From: JAKFWF01 sp963732635
Lineage (GTDB): Bacteria; Pseudomonadota; Alphaproteobacteria; Rhizobiales; Hyphomicrobiaceae
Direction: 5' to 3'
Assembly (NCBI GenBank): GCA_963732635.1
Contig: CAVTAL010000033.1
Location: forward strand, 248,001-312,000
Length of the DNA stretch: 64,000 nt
Position numbers and translations under genes: made by a program. Below the pieces are notes generated by a model. The model saw nothing but the letters and a program-made list of their open reading frames with translations. It was not told the DNA's origin and did not search any database. Of this stretch, positions 37,853 through 46,753 are shown in pieces. Within the stretch, counting starts at the first letter, position 1; each line of letters starts with the position of its first letter.

Positions 37853-37878
37853 CTGGCACTTGCCGAATTGTGTTGCTC

Positions 37879-40746
37879 TTACCGACCGGCGGTCTGGCGC
37901 TGCTTCCAGATCTCGCCGGCGGCGCGGGCCTCGTTGACGGCCGGATCGGTCGCCTGGGCGCGCCATTTCTCGATGACGCCGTCGGCGGTGACGACCTCGC
38001 CTTCTTCCAGCTTCATGCGGATCTGATCGCGGCGACGGGCAGCTTCCTTGTCGCCGTTGCGGGCGGCCAATGACAACCAGTGATAGGCTTGCTTGAGGTC
38101 GCGCGGCAGCCCGAGGCCACTCTCGTACAGAACGCCCAGGTTGTACTGACTATCGGCGAGACCACGCTCGGCGGCGGCGGTGAACCAGTGCACAGCCATG
38201 GCATAGTCGGCTGACTGCTCGCGACCGGAGTTGAGGACGGCGAGGTTGTGCATCGCCTTGACGTGTCCCTGCTCGGCGGCGCGGCCATACCAGACCTTGG
38301 CTCGAGCCACATCGGCCTTGGTGCCGATACCACGCTCGAACAAGGTGCCGAGGCGGTACTGCGCCGGAGCAAAGCCTCGCTGAGCGGCGCGGCTGTACCA
38401 GGAGTTGGCCTGCTTGAAATCCTGCGCGACGCCACGGCCTTCGGCAAAGCGGGCCGCAACTTCGAACTCGGCGGACGGATCGCCCTTTTGCGCGGCAAGG
38501 CGCAGCGAGTTCGGCCCGATCTGGACCGGGGGCATTTCGGCTGGCGTCGCCACATCGGCGGCGATGGCCGTATCGGCGGCGGCCGAAGCCGTCAGCGCCG
38601 CATTGTCCGGCATCATCGAAGCGGGCAGCGTCGGCGCATTGGCCTGAACGGCGGCGAGTTGGCTCGCAAGGCTCGCCATGTTGCGCTGTTGGCGCATGCG
38701 GGCAAGGTCTGAATTATTCTGTGCGGCGTTGGTCGGCGTCACGGATATGCCGATGGCGTTCGTCATCGGCGCGGTGCCAGGCGCGCGCAACGAGGCATCC
38801 TGCGGCACGATCTTTTGCTCGCTCGCGCCGTCCTGCTGATCGCCGAGCCCCTGCAGCACAGTTCCGGACTTACCGCCGGGCTGGCCTGGGTTCACAGGTG
38901 GGCGCGGCATGGCTGCCGCCGGCGCCGGGCGTGGCGCCGAACCACTGGCTTCGATGGACGGTGTCGGCGTGGCCGTCTTCTGCGTGCTATCAGGCAACTC
39001 GCCAGCAGTGGTCTCAAGGCTACCATTTTCGATCGTCAGTGGCGCCTTTTGCTGCGCCGTCTGGCGCTCCGAGACCGGACCGCCGCGATTGATGCCAACC
39101 GATGCGGCAAGGAATCCGATGGCAACCACGAGCGCGACACCGGCAACCATCAGCGGCGTACGCGGCTTGCGCTTTTCCTCGACCACTGAGGGTTCAGCGA
39201 CATGAACCTCGACAGCCGACGCCCCACGACGAGCGCGGCTTGCGTCCGCCTGCGGCGCAGCCCCGTCAGTCGTCTGAGTCGAAACCTTGCGAGCCGCACG
39301 TCGGGCGTCTGCAATAGCGGCAGCGCGGAAGTCCTCCTTGTTTTGCGGCGCGGCGCGGCTCGTCCCGACCGAGGGCATATCCTGTGCCGGCAGCGCGGCT
39401 TCGGAACCGAAGGAAAGTTCGGCACGTTGCGGTGCGGCAGAATGTACCGGCGCGGCAGCGGGAGCCGCCATCGGGACCGCGAAGTTTGCCTGCTGGGCAC
39501 CATACGACGGCGGCGCGCTCTCCATGGCATCCATTCGATCCAGCATTCGGATCATCGCTTGCTGCATGGTGTCGAGCATCGTCGAGGTATGTTCCTCAGT
39601 CTCGCGCTGACCAGCGACGAAGCCTTCCACCAGACGCTTCAGATCGCCGATCGATCCAGCATCGAAGGCGGGCGCCTGGTATTCCGGGCTCGGCAGACGG
39701 CTTGCGACGCGGTCGGCGACGGCCATTGCAACGGCCTCGATGTCGCCCTCGCTCGGGCCTTGATGCAGGGCCGCCGGTACAATCTGGCTGAACAGGTCGG
39801 CGAAACGCTCGTCCGAAACCTGATGCATCAGGTCGCCGATTTGCCGCTCAATATGGTCGAGGCGTCCAAGCTGACCCTGCGCCTGCTCGAAATGGCCGGC
39901 GAGTTCGTTGATATGCGCCTCGATGATCCGCAGTCCTTCCACGTCGGAACGCGTTGCAACATCCTCGAGGGCACTGCTGAAACGATGTTCAAGCTGCTCG
40001 AGCCGACCGTCGAAGGCCAACAAAGCATTGTCGGGACGCATTTCGGTCAAGGACTGCTCGACGCGGGTGGCAATGGCGGCAAAGCGCTCCTCAAGCCAGG
40101 CGCGATCGTCATGCGGAGCGGGCTCCGCAGCAGTAATGGCAGCCGGAGCCACGAAAGACAATTCCGGCGCAAGTGTCGCAACGGCGGGCAGCGCCGGGTA
40201 GGGAGTCGGATCAATTTCGGCGGCCCCGAACTTTGCCTCGCCGGTTTCATAAAGCTGTGCGAGCGCCTCGGCAGAAGCGAGATCCCAGGGCTCGGCAACG
40301 TCACCGGCAACGGATTGGTCGGGCGCAACTCTGTAGGCGGCGGCATGGCTCGCGGCCGGTGCCGCGATTGGCATAGGCGTTTCGACGTTGGGGCTCGATT
40401 CGTGTTGGGTCATCGCGGCCGTGGCCTTGGCGACTTCGCGCTCACGGCCGACGGCGCCAATGCGTTCGGCCAGATGCTGAACGCCATCCTCAATGCGGGC
40501 GAACGTGGGGGCATACTGCGACGGTACCTGGTCGCGCACGGTTTCCGCTGTACGGCCGAGGTCTTCGAGCCGACCGCGCATATCGTGCAAGGCGACGCTA
40601 TTGCGCTGATCGGCCTCCACGAACTGGCGCGACAACAATGCCAACATATCCTTCAAGTCCTCGCCCGCGCAGACAAGCTCGCCCGGACGAGGGCCATTCT
40701 GACCGGCCAAATTGCCCAACTCGCGGTCGTCGGATTTCTTAAACAT
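37879..40746 (-). CDS. Sel1-repeat membrane protein with coiled-coil cytoplasmic region (PodJ-like)
   Basis: 955 residues. The N-terminal 540 residues are acidic, Ala-rich and partly coiled coil (HELAG-FEQAQGQLGRLDHIE region, about 285-310). One membrane segment lies at about 552-570 (PLMVAGVALVVAIGFLAASV), then a Gln/Pro/Ala linker. Four Sel1 repeats follow (AEFEVAARFAEGRGVAQD, AQYRLGTLFERGIGTKAD, AMHNLAVLNSG, SQYNLGVLYESGLGLPRD). This layout matches PodJ-type polarity factors of Caulobacter and rhizobia, where the periplasmic part is Sel1-like. The role in pole organisation is inferred. Confidence 0.75.
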   Translation of the reverse strand: MFKKSDDRELGNLAGQNGPRPGELVCAGEDLKDMLALLSRQFVEADQRNSVALHDMRGRLEDLGRTAETVRDQVPSQYAPTFARIEDGVQHLAERIGAVGREREVAKATAAMTQHESSPNVETPMPIAAPAASHAAAYRVAPDQSVAGDVAEPWDLASAEALAQLYETGEAKFGAAEIDPTPYPALPAVATLAPELSFVAPAAITAAEPAPHDDRAWLEERFAAIATRVEQSLTEMRPDNALLAFDGRLEQLEHRFSSALEDVATRSDVEGLRIIEAHINELAGHFEQAQGQLGRLDHIERQIGDLMHQVSDERFADLFSQIVPAALHQGPSEGDIEAVAMAVADRVASRLPSPEYQAPAFDAGSIGDLKRLVEGFVAGQRETEEHTSTMLDTMQQAMIRMLDRMDAMESAPPSYGAQQANFAVPMAAPAAAPVHSAAPQRAELSFGSEAALPAQDMPSVGTSRAAPQNKEDFRAAAIADARRAARKVSTQTTDGAAPQADASRARRGASAVEVHVAEPSVVEEKRKPRTPLMVAGVALVVAIGFLAASVGINRGGPVSERQTAQQKAPLTIENGSLETTAGELPDSTQKTATPTPSIEASGSAPRPAPAAAMPRPPVNPGQPGGKSGTVLQGLGDQQDGASEQKIVPQDASLRAPGTAPMTNAIGISVTPTNAAQNNSDLARMRQQRNMASLASQLAAVQANAPTLPASMMPDNAALTASAAADTAIAADVATPAEMPPVQIGPNSLRLAAQKGDPSAEFEVAARFAEGRGVAQDFKQANSWYSRAAQRGFAPAQYRLGTLFERGIGTKADVARAKVWYGRAAEQGHVKAMHNLAVLNSGREQSADYAMAVHWFTAAAERGLADSQYNLGVLYESGLGLPRDLKQAYHWLSLAARNGDKEAARRRDQIRMKLEEGEVVTADGVIEKWRAQATDPAVNEARAAGEIWKQRQTAGR

Positions 40747-41113
40747 CTGAATTCCCCATCATGCCCGGGCAGTGCTTCTCAGTTCACGAATGCGGACCGC
40801 CCTATCTGGGGGGCGAGGTCGGGTGTAGTGCCCGCCTTGCTTTCCGGTCTGCGCTCGCTGTTAGGTCTCGCCGGACGCGGCACGATGGAGGACCTTGCTG
40901 GAGATGACGCTCGCAAGACCCAGTAAACGATCGGTTAAGCCCAATAACCACGGGCTTGTCGGGTCATTGACGGGCCGCAATGAACAGCAAAATTGAATTT
41001 CGAATCAATTTGGCGGTGGTCGCGATGGGACGCCGCAAGGGTCTGGTTGTGGGGCCATTCGGACGCCATATAAGCGTCCTATGCTCTACCCACCACCTGC
41101 AGGAGTTTGCGCC
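40747..41113. other. Divergent intergenic region with an inverted repeat
   Basis: 367 bases without a supported gene. At 40990-41011 AAATTGA and TCAATTT form 7-bp arms around an 8-base AT-rich centre, a candidate operator upstream of the secreted-protein gene that starts at 41114. AGGAG at 41101-41105 is that gene's ribosome site. Confidence 0.45.
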
Positions 41114-41644
41114 ATGCCACAAGCCAGTTGCACATACGTCAATGCGCGTGGCCGGTCGGTTGCTGCCGGAATTCTGGTTTTGGCCTTGATTGCAGGAACA
41201 TCCGGCTTGAAGGCACAGGAGCGGCCGGGCCGCTTCACCATGAGCCCAGTCGACGGTGGGTTTGCGCGGCTCGACACCGAGACCGGCGCGATGGCGCTAT
41301 GCAAATCGCAGCCGAAGGATGCGTCGACGAACAGCCAATGGTCGTGTCAGCCGATGGGCGATGCGACAGCCGACCTGCGCAAACTCGAAGCGGAGAACAA
41401 GGACCTGCGTGCCGAGGTCAAGCGCATGGAAGACCTGCTTGGCCTCAACGGCGACAAGCCGAAAGGCCCGGATAGCCAGGCCGAGCGACGTCCAGGTGGT
41501 CCCGGTGCACCGTTCAATCTGCCCAGCGAGCAGGAAGTCGATAAGGCCCTGTCCTACATGGAGCGGATGGTCAAGAAGTTCCACGACACCATGAAGCGAC
41601 TTGAAGGGGCGACCCAGAAGGGCGAAGGCTCCAAGGGGATTTGA
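41114..41644 (+). CDS. Hypothetical secreted protein with short coiled coil
   Basis: 176 residues from ATG 41114, fixed by AGGAG eight bases upstream. A signal peptide (VAAGILVLALIAGTSGLKAQ) precedes a domain with FTMSPVDGGFARLDTETGAM and two cysteines (ALCKSQ, WSCQPM) that could form a disulfide. A leucine-heptad coil (LRKLEAENKDLRAEVKRM) and a charged C-terminus follow. Conserved in Hyphomicrobiales as far as I can judge, function unknown. Probably periplasmic. Confidence 0.7.
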   Translation: MPQASCTYVNARGRSVAAGILVLALIAGTSGLKAQERPGRFTMSPVDGGFARLDTETGAMALCKSQPKDASTNSQWSCQPMGDATADLRKLEAENKDLRAEVKRMEDLLGLNGDKPKGPDSQAERRPGGPGAPFNLPSEQEVDKALSYMERMVKKFHDTMKRLEGATQKGEGSKGI

Positions 41645-41784
41645 CCAAACCTGCTGCCTCTGCGCTCGCGAAACGCCGCCGGATCGGCCGCATAATCTGG
41701 AACCGGCTTGCTGGCCGCTTGGCTATGTGGCTATAACCCGGCGCAACTTTCATCCCTGAACTCAAGCATACGAGATTTTCCGTC

Positions 41785-42207
41785 ATGGCCATAGAGCGCA
41801 CCTTTTCCATCCTCAAACCAGATGCAACCGCCCGCAACTTGACCGGCGGCATCAATGCCGTCATCGAAAAGGCTGGCCTACGCATCGTCGCTCAGAAGCG
41901 CGTATTGTGGACCAAGGCCCAGGCCCAGGCGTTCTACGCCGAGCATGCCGCCCGCCCGTTCTACGGTGAACTCGTCAGCTTCATGACCTCCGGACCGATC
42001 GTGCTGCAGGTTCTGGAAGGCGAGGGCGCGATCCTAAAGTATCGTGACGTGATGGGTGCCACCGACCCCAAGGAAGCCAAGGATGGCACCATCCGCAAGT
42101 TGTTCGCCGTATCGAAGGGCGAAAATTCGACGCATGGTTCGGACAGCCCCGCCGCCGCCGAGCGCGAGATTGCCATGAATTTCCGCCTCGATGAGATCGT
42201 CGGCTGA
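41785..42207 (+). CDS. ndk: Nucleoside diphosphate kinase
   Basis: 140 residues, complete. Transfers the gamma phosphate of ATP to NDPs through a phospho-histidine, H117 in NSTHGSDSP. The opening ERTFSILKPDATARN and the Kpn-loop region KRVLWTKAQAQAFYAEH are standard. Cytosolic tetramer or hexamer. Monocistronic or leading the following small genes. Confidence 0.95.
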   Translation: MAIERTFSILKPDATARNLTGGINAVIEKAGLRIVAQKRVLWTKAQAQAFYAEHAARPFYGELVSFMTSGPIVLQVLEGEGAILKYRDVMGATDPKEAKDGTIRKLFAVSKGENSTHGSDSPAAAEREIAMNFRLDEIVG

Positions 42208-42273
42208 GCAATTTGCGTTTCGATGCAACTGCAGGTTATTGTCGCGACGCCACTGAGATGGGGGTGTCGCGAC

Positions 42274-42795
42274 ATGCATATTCTGGCAGGCCTCGTCGCC
42301 GCGATCGGCGCGCTGTTGTTGATACTCTGGCGCATTCAGCAGGCAAGCCACGCCGTCCGCGATATCGGTGAGGCAGCGGAGGATGCAAGAGGCTTGTTTC
42401 GCCGTTGGGCCTGGCGGCGCAAGTCCAGCGCCAATCAATTGGACTTGGTGAGCGATCCGCGCGAGGCCGCTGTAGCGATGATGGCGGCAACGGCTGAGTT
42501 CGACGGGGCGCTGACCGAACGCGAGCGCGCCACCATAATTCGGTCGATCACCGAGACGTTTGGTGCCAGCAGTAAGCAAGCCGAAGAGTTGCTGGCCCAG
42601 GCCCGCTGGCTCACCAAGACTGGCACCGATCTCAGCGAGACCTACCGTCGCTTGCTGCCGGTGATCCGCAAATCCTGCGATGCCCGAGAGCTGCAGGAAT
42701 TGATCGCCATGCTGCGCGCGGTCGCCGAAGCCGACGGGCCGATCGATCCTACAATCGGCCAGGACATCAAACGGCTGACTCAAGCCTTGCAGTAG
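42274..42795 (+). CDS. TerB-like (tellurite resistance/DUF533-type) protein
   Basis: 173 residues from ATG 42274; an upstream ATG at 42223 is possible. The N-terminus is one membrane segment (ILAGLVAAIGALLLILWRI). The rest is an all-helical domain with the TerB pattern: DPREAAVAMMAATAEFDG, LTERERATIIRSITETFG, and a second acidic turn AVAEADGPIDPTIGQDIKRL that may bind divalent metal. Function in tellurite resistance is only family-level. Its ortholog set is common near ndk/RidA-like genes in related bacteria, which I infer rather than know. Confidence 0.65.
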   Translation: MHILAGLVAAIGALLLILWRIQQASHAVRDIGEAAEDARGLFRRWAWRRKSSANQLDLVSDPREAAVAMMAATAEFDGALTERERATIIRSITETFGASSKQAEELLAQARWLTKTGTDLSETYRRLLPVIRKSCDARELQELIAMLRAVAEADGPIDPTIGQDIKRLTQALQ

Positions 42796-42841
42796 AGCGC
42801 CGCAATCGGCTTTCGTCGACCATGAATACCGGAGACCAATC

Positions 42842-43231
42842 ATGAGCCGTCGTCTGATTTCGTCTGGTTCGAAATTCGAAGCCGAGATCGGCTATTCCCG
42901 TGCCGTGGTCGATGGGGACTATGTCTTCGTGTCCGGCACCACGGGCTACGACTATGCGACAATGACACTCGCCGACGGCGTCGTAGATCAGTGCCGGCAG
43001 ACATTGAAGACCATCGCGGCGGTGCTGAAAGAGGCCGGCAGCTCGCTCGACGACGTGGTGCGGGTGACTTACATTTTTCCCAATGGCACAGACTTCGAAC
43101 CCTGCTGGCCGCTACTGCGCGAAGCCTTCGGCAAGTCACGCCCCGCGGCCACGATGCTCAGCACCGCGCTGATGAATCCGGCCATGAAAGTCGAGATTGA
43201 AGTCACCGCACGGGTCACCAAGACATCATGA
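42842..43231 (+). CDS. RidA-family protein
   Basis: 129 residues. RidA/YjgF proteins hydrolyse reactive enamines and imines made by PLP enzymes. Family stretches: YSRAVVDGDYVFVSGTTGYD and RPAATMLSTALMNPAMKVE. The usual catalytic Arg in the C-terminal RxxxEV block is at RPAATM. The stop overlaps the next start (ATGA at 43228-43231), so the two proteins are translationally coupled. GGAG lies upstream of the start. Confidence 0.88.
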   Translation: MSRRLISSGSKFEAEIGYSRAVVDGDYVFVSGTTGYDYATMTLADGVVDQCRQTLKTIAAVLKEAGSSLDDVVRVTYIFPNGTDFEPCWPLLREAFGKSRPAATMLSTALMNPAMKVEIEVTARVTKTS

Positions 43232-43731
43232 TTACCCCCGCGCACGCCCAGACCATGGCCCGCTACAATCACTGGCAGAACCAGTCACTTTATCGTTCGG
43301 CCGACCGGCTGCCCGATAGCGAGCGCAAACGCGCGCGCGGAGCATTTTTCGAATCGATCCACGGCACGTTGAGCCACATCTATTTCGGCGATCAGATCTG
43401 GATGCATCGCTTTACCGGCACAACGCCGCTGCCGATTGCGAAATCAATCGAACAGTCAGCGACGGCAATGCCGGATTGGTGTGAGTTGAAATCGTCACGT
43501 TTTGCGTTCGACGATACCATCATCGCATGGAGCGATGCCCTCCAGCAGTCGGACCTGGACGGTGAACTGACGTGGACCTCGATGGCTGCTGGCACTCAGT
43601 TTTCAAGGCCGCGCTGGCTACTGATCACACATTTTTTCAACCATCAGACGCACCACCGCGGACAGGTCCACTGCCTGCTGACGCAAAATGGTTTGAAGAT
43701 GGAAGATACCGATCTGCCGTTCATGCCTTAG
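43228..43731 (+). CDS. DinB-family protein (putative metal-dependent hydrolase/thiol transferase fold)
   Basis: 167 residues forming a four-helix bundle of the DinB/YfiT type, which is unrelated to DNA polymerase IV. The three metal-ligand histidines are likely those of HGTLSHIYFGDQIW (near residue 45) and HFFNHQTHHRGQ (near 142). Family members use a divalent metal, and several transfer low-molecular-weight thiols. Coupled to the RidA gene by a 4-base ATGA overlap, so detoxification of a shared metabolite is plausible. Confidence 0.85.
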   Translation: MITPAHAQTMARYNHWQNQSLYRSADRLPDSERKRARGAFFESIHGTLSHIYFGDQIWMHRFTGTTPLPIAKSIEQSATAMPDWCELKSSRFAFDDTIIAWSDALQQSDLDGELTWTSMAAGTQFSRPRWLLITHFFNHQTHHRGQVHCLLTQNGLKMEDTDLPFMP

Positions 43732-43743
43732 GCGTACGCGCCG

Positions 43744-44022
43744 CTACCTGCCGGAAGGCTTTGTGCCAAGACCGGCGCGCGCCCAATCAGGAAGCGATTT
43801 ATAGGCACCGGAAGGATCTGCCTCATTGGCGCGCGCGGCAGAACCGTCGCCATCTTGGGTCTGTCTCCGACGCTGATCGTCAGTCGCGCGTTCACGCTCC
43901 TTCTTCATCGCGAGGTAGGATCGCTTTGAAACTCGATCGTCGTCCACACCCTGGGCCGCCACATCGACAATCAGCGACGCCAGTAAAGCGAACGCGCAAA
44001 GCAGACCCGTCACTACCCGCAT
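43744..44022 (-). CDS. Small secreted protein, paralogue A
   Basis: 92 residues from ATG 44022. The signal peptide is VVTGLLCAFALLASLIVDVAAQ. The mature part is short and highly charged (MKKERERATDDQRRRQTQDG) and ends in a block SGAYKSLPDWARAGLG. That block is shared with the next gene (paralogue B), so these are tandem duplicates. Probably periplasmic. Function unknown. Confidence 0.65.
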   Translation of the reverse strand: MRVVTGLLCAFALLASLIVDVAAQGVDDDRVSKRSYLAMKKERERATDDQRRRQTQDGDGSAARANEADPSGAYKSLPDWARAGLGTKPSGR

Positions 44023-44200
44023 ATTTGCCTCGCGTCGACCAACCGCTTCTATCCGACCACCCGCATACTGCCAGCGCGGCATATCGGTGGCAATACGTTC
44101 AGCACAACATCGGTCCACCAGTAGCAACGCCACGCAGCACGTGCCGCCGATGAATTATTGAGACCGAGCGGCCTCCGCTCATGACAATGGCAGCTGGCAT

Positions 44201-44473
44201 TCACCTGCGATTGTTGTCGTATTTCGGCGACAGTGCAACGCGTGCCCAATCAGGATACCCCTTGTAGTCACCGGCAGGATCGAGATCGTGCGCGCGAGCG
44301 GCATAGCTGTCGTCGCGATACCTGCGCATCTTGACGATACGCTTGCGTTCCAACTTGCGGGCCGCCGCCCGCTCGCGCCAATTCGGCTCGGCGCTCGCGC
44401 TGACCGAAACCGTCGAAATGGCCGGCAGTCCGACCGAAAGTGCCAGCGCAACTGCTGTGAATTTTTTGAGCAT
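44201..44473 (-). CDS. Small secreted protein, paralogue B
   Basis: 90 residues from ATG 44473, with GGAAGGAT upstream. Signal peptide AVALALSVGLPAISTVSVSASA, then a basic helix (ERAAARKLERKRIVKMRRYR) and the shared ending DPAGDYKGYPDWARVALSPK. Compared with paralogue A the DPxGxYKxxPDWARxxL block is conserved while the rest has diverged. The two genes lie 178 bases apart on the same strand. Function unknown. Confidence 0.7.
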   Translation of the reverse strand: MLKKFTAVALALSVGLPAISTVSVSASAEPNWRERAAARKLERKRIVKMRRYRDDSYAARAHDLDPAGDYKGYPDWARVALSPKYDNNRR

Positions 44474-44644
44474 ATCCGATATCCTTCCGGGTGTGTCGCC
44501 GCTCAGTCAAATGGTGACCACAACCGCGACATTCAACTAAAGCCCGCATGCAAGTGCGTTGCAGCACATCGCTGCTACGTTATAAACTCGCCTTACGAGG
44601 AATAGGTTCAATCGAATACCGGCGTGAAAGGCCAGTGTCGCTCC

Positions 44645-45124
44645 ATGAGTTCAACGACGCGCAAGAGCCACTATTTCGAAGATCTGCACGTCGGCATGGA
44701 GGCAACCCTGCGACATGTCGTCAAGGAAAGTGACGTCAGCCACTTCGCCGACGTCAGCGGCGACCGCAATCCGGTGCACCTCGATCCAGAGTATGCGGCG
44801 AAAACAATGTTCGGCGGCTGCATAACCCACGGCATGCTAACCGCAAGCTACATTTCCGCCGTGTTCGGAATGGAACTGCCGGGACCCGGCGCGATCTACG
44901 TTTCCCAGTCTTTGAATTTCAAGGGTCCGGTTCGGGTCGGCGACACCGTCCTCACCAAGGTCATTATTGCCCAACTGTTCCCGGCCAAGCGCCGCGCGAT
45001 GTTCGACTGCGAATGCACCGTCAGCGGCAAACCGGTGCTGACCGGCGAAGCCATTCTGATGGTACCGACGCGCCCTGCTGTGAAGACTTCGTGCGCGGTC
45101 TGCATATCGCCCATGCAGGTCTGA
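44645..45124 (+). CDS. MaoC-like (R)-specific enoyl-CoA hydratase
   Basis: 159 residues from ATG 44645. A single hot-dog domain with the hydratase-2 motif SGDRNPVHLDPEYA, giving the catalytic D40 and H45, and GCITHGMLTASYI. It hydrates trans-2-enoyl-CoA to (R)-3-hydroxyacyl-CoA, as for PhaJ, linking beta-oxidation to PHA synthesis or other uses. The last 15 residues (KTSCAVCISPMQV) are unusual for the family but end normally. Confidence 0.88.
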   Translation: MSSTTRKSHYFEDLHVGMEATLRHVVKESDVSHFADVSGDRNPVHLDPEYAAKTMFGGCITHGMLTASYISAVFGMELPGPGAIYVSQSLNFKGPVRVGDTVLTKVIIAQLFPAKRRAMFDCECTVSGKPVLTGEAILMVPTRPAVKTSCAVCISPMQV

Positions 45125-45190
45125 TCGTGCAATTTTGGACCGCCTCGCTGCTAATATCCCGGTCAAACAAGACCGGGGGATGCGTCACCG

Positions 45191-46401
45191 ATGCCAAAAG
45201 CCAAGAGTACAACCGCAGTGAAGGCCGGCAAGGCGCCGGCCATTGTCCGTGTCGGACAAGATCCGCGTCTGCACCTATGACGGTCCCGGCGCCGCAGCCC
45301 GTCATCCGCGAGGTGCCATGGCCGAAAGTCGGCCGGAAGGCGGCGCTGATCAAGATCGGCGCCTGCGGCGTGTGCGGCACCGACCAGCACATCCTCAAGG
45401 GTCATTGGCCGAAACCGCTGCCGTGGCCATTCACGCTCGGCCATGAACTCGCCGGCGTCATTGTCGAGATCGGCTCAGAACTGAAGACGGATCACATGGG
45501 CAAGCCGATCACTGTCGGCTCCAAACTGATGCTGCCACCGCTGATGCCGTGCGGACTGTGCGCCTGGTGCAAGCGATATCCAGAACAGTCAAACAAGTGC
45601 CTGACACCGGTCTACTACGGCCGCTATCTCGGCTTCGACAAGCCACCACATCTATGGGGCGGCTGGGCCGAATACGTCTACGTTGACTACGAGGAGTTGC
45701 CCGGCACCAAGATCTACAAGTTGCCGGACGACATGAGCCTGCTGCTCGGTTCGCTATCGGAGCCGCTGACTTCGTGCATCCGCGCATTCAACCGCGCCAT
45801 CAAGGCCGGCGGCTTCAGCTGGAACGACACGGTCGTCATCCAGGGCACCGGCCCGATCGGCATCCTTGCCATTGCCGCCGCTCAGGAAATGGGCGCCGGC
45901 CGCGTCATCGCCGTCGGCGCGCCGGAAACGCCGCGTCTCAAGCTCGCCCGCGACTTCGGCGCCGAAGCGACCGTCGACATCGAGACGTACAAGACCGCCG
46001 ACGAGCGCATCAAGGCGGTGCGCGACATCGTCGGCGGCTATGGCGCCGATCTCGTCATGGACTGCTCCGGCCATCCGACCGCCGGCCCTGAGGGCATCGA
46101 GTTCCTGCGCGACGGCGGCACCTACGTCGAGATGGGCCAGTTCACCGACGCCGGCTCGATCATGACCTCGTGGCACCGCATCTGCACCAAGGATCTCAAC
46201 GTGCTGGGTTCGTGGGCCTTCACCGCCAACGACTTGGCACTCGGCGTCGAGATGCTCTACAAGGCGCGCGACAAGTACCCCTGGCGGAAAATGCAAACGC
46301 TCTATCCGTTCAGCCAGGACGGCGTCGCGCGCGCCGTTGCCGACGCCATGGCGATGAAGACGGTCAAGAGCACAATCATTCCCTTCGAGGACATGATTTG
46401 A
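45191..46401 (+). pseudogene. Zinc-binding alcohol dehydrogenase, two frameshifts near the N-terminus
   Basis: The main frame from 45301 encodes a complete MDR dehydrogenase: catalytic zinc at CGVCGTDQH and GHELAG, structural zinc at CGLCAWCKRYPEQSNKC, Rossmann motif GTGPIGILAIAAAQEMG. The N-terminus is in two other frames: MPKAKSTTAVKAGKAPAIV from ATG 45191, then SDKIRVCTYDGPGAA. Deleting one C at 45247-45248 and one at 45298-45300 gives one protein of about 402 residues (AAAVIREVPWPK at the second joint). Substrate unknown; it resembles threonine or sorbitol dehydrogenases. Confidence 0.8.
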
Positions 46402-46429
46402 GTTGCGGCATCTACTTGAGCGAGGTGCG

Positions 46430-46720
46430 ATGACGATCTGGCTGTTTGCACAGCTCGGTTGCGGCGTGGCTCTGCTGGCGATCGGAGTCGAGGATTTCGG
46501 GCTCACCGGGCATGACACCTGGAAGCGGGTGCAAGTGTGGAGTTGGCTCGCGAGCTTGGCCGCAGCCCTTTTTCTCGCCTACACCTTGACTGCCGATCCG
46601 CGGATGATCAGCGCATCGGGTCATCTGTTTCTGCTCGTCGCCATCCCTGTCTGGTGCTGTTGGACCCTATTGCGCTGCTTGGCAGTCATCGGCCGTCGCG
46701 CGGGGATCGGCTCGCGTTAA
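46430..46720 (+). CDS. Small membrane protein (96 aa)
   Basis: 96 residues from ATG 46430 with GAGG upstream. Three membrane segments: LFAQLGCGVALLAIGVEDFG, VWSWLASLAAALFLAYTL and LFLLVAIPVWCCWTLLRCLA. No family recognised. It lies between the alcohol dehydrogenase and the DapA-like gene on the same strand, 28 bases from the former, so it is probably part of that operon. Confidence 0.6.
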   Translation: MTIWLFAQLGCGVALLAIGVEDFGLTGHDTWKRVQVWSWLASLAAALFLAYTLTADPRMISASGHLFLLVAIPVWCCWTLLRCLAVIGRRAGIGSR

Positions 46721-46753
46721 CGAGCTGGCGCGTCACAACGAAGGTAAACAATC

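Noticed and set aside
35993..37966. 657-codon minus-strand frame opposite tctB/tctA
   Set aside because: It is composed of Gln/Arg/His/Asp-rich low-complexity sequence with no motif and is the mirror of two well-supported membrane proteins; high GC leaves such antisense frames open.
39202..40926. 574-codon plus-strand frame opposite the Sel1 gene
   Set aside because: Antisense shadow; Gly/Arg/Leu-rich, no domain, while the minus strand has Sel1 repeats and a membrane helix.
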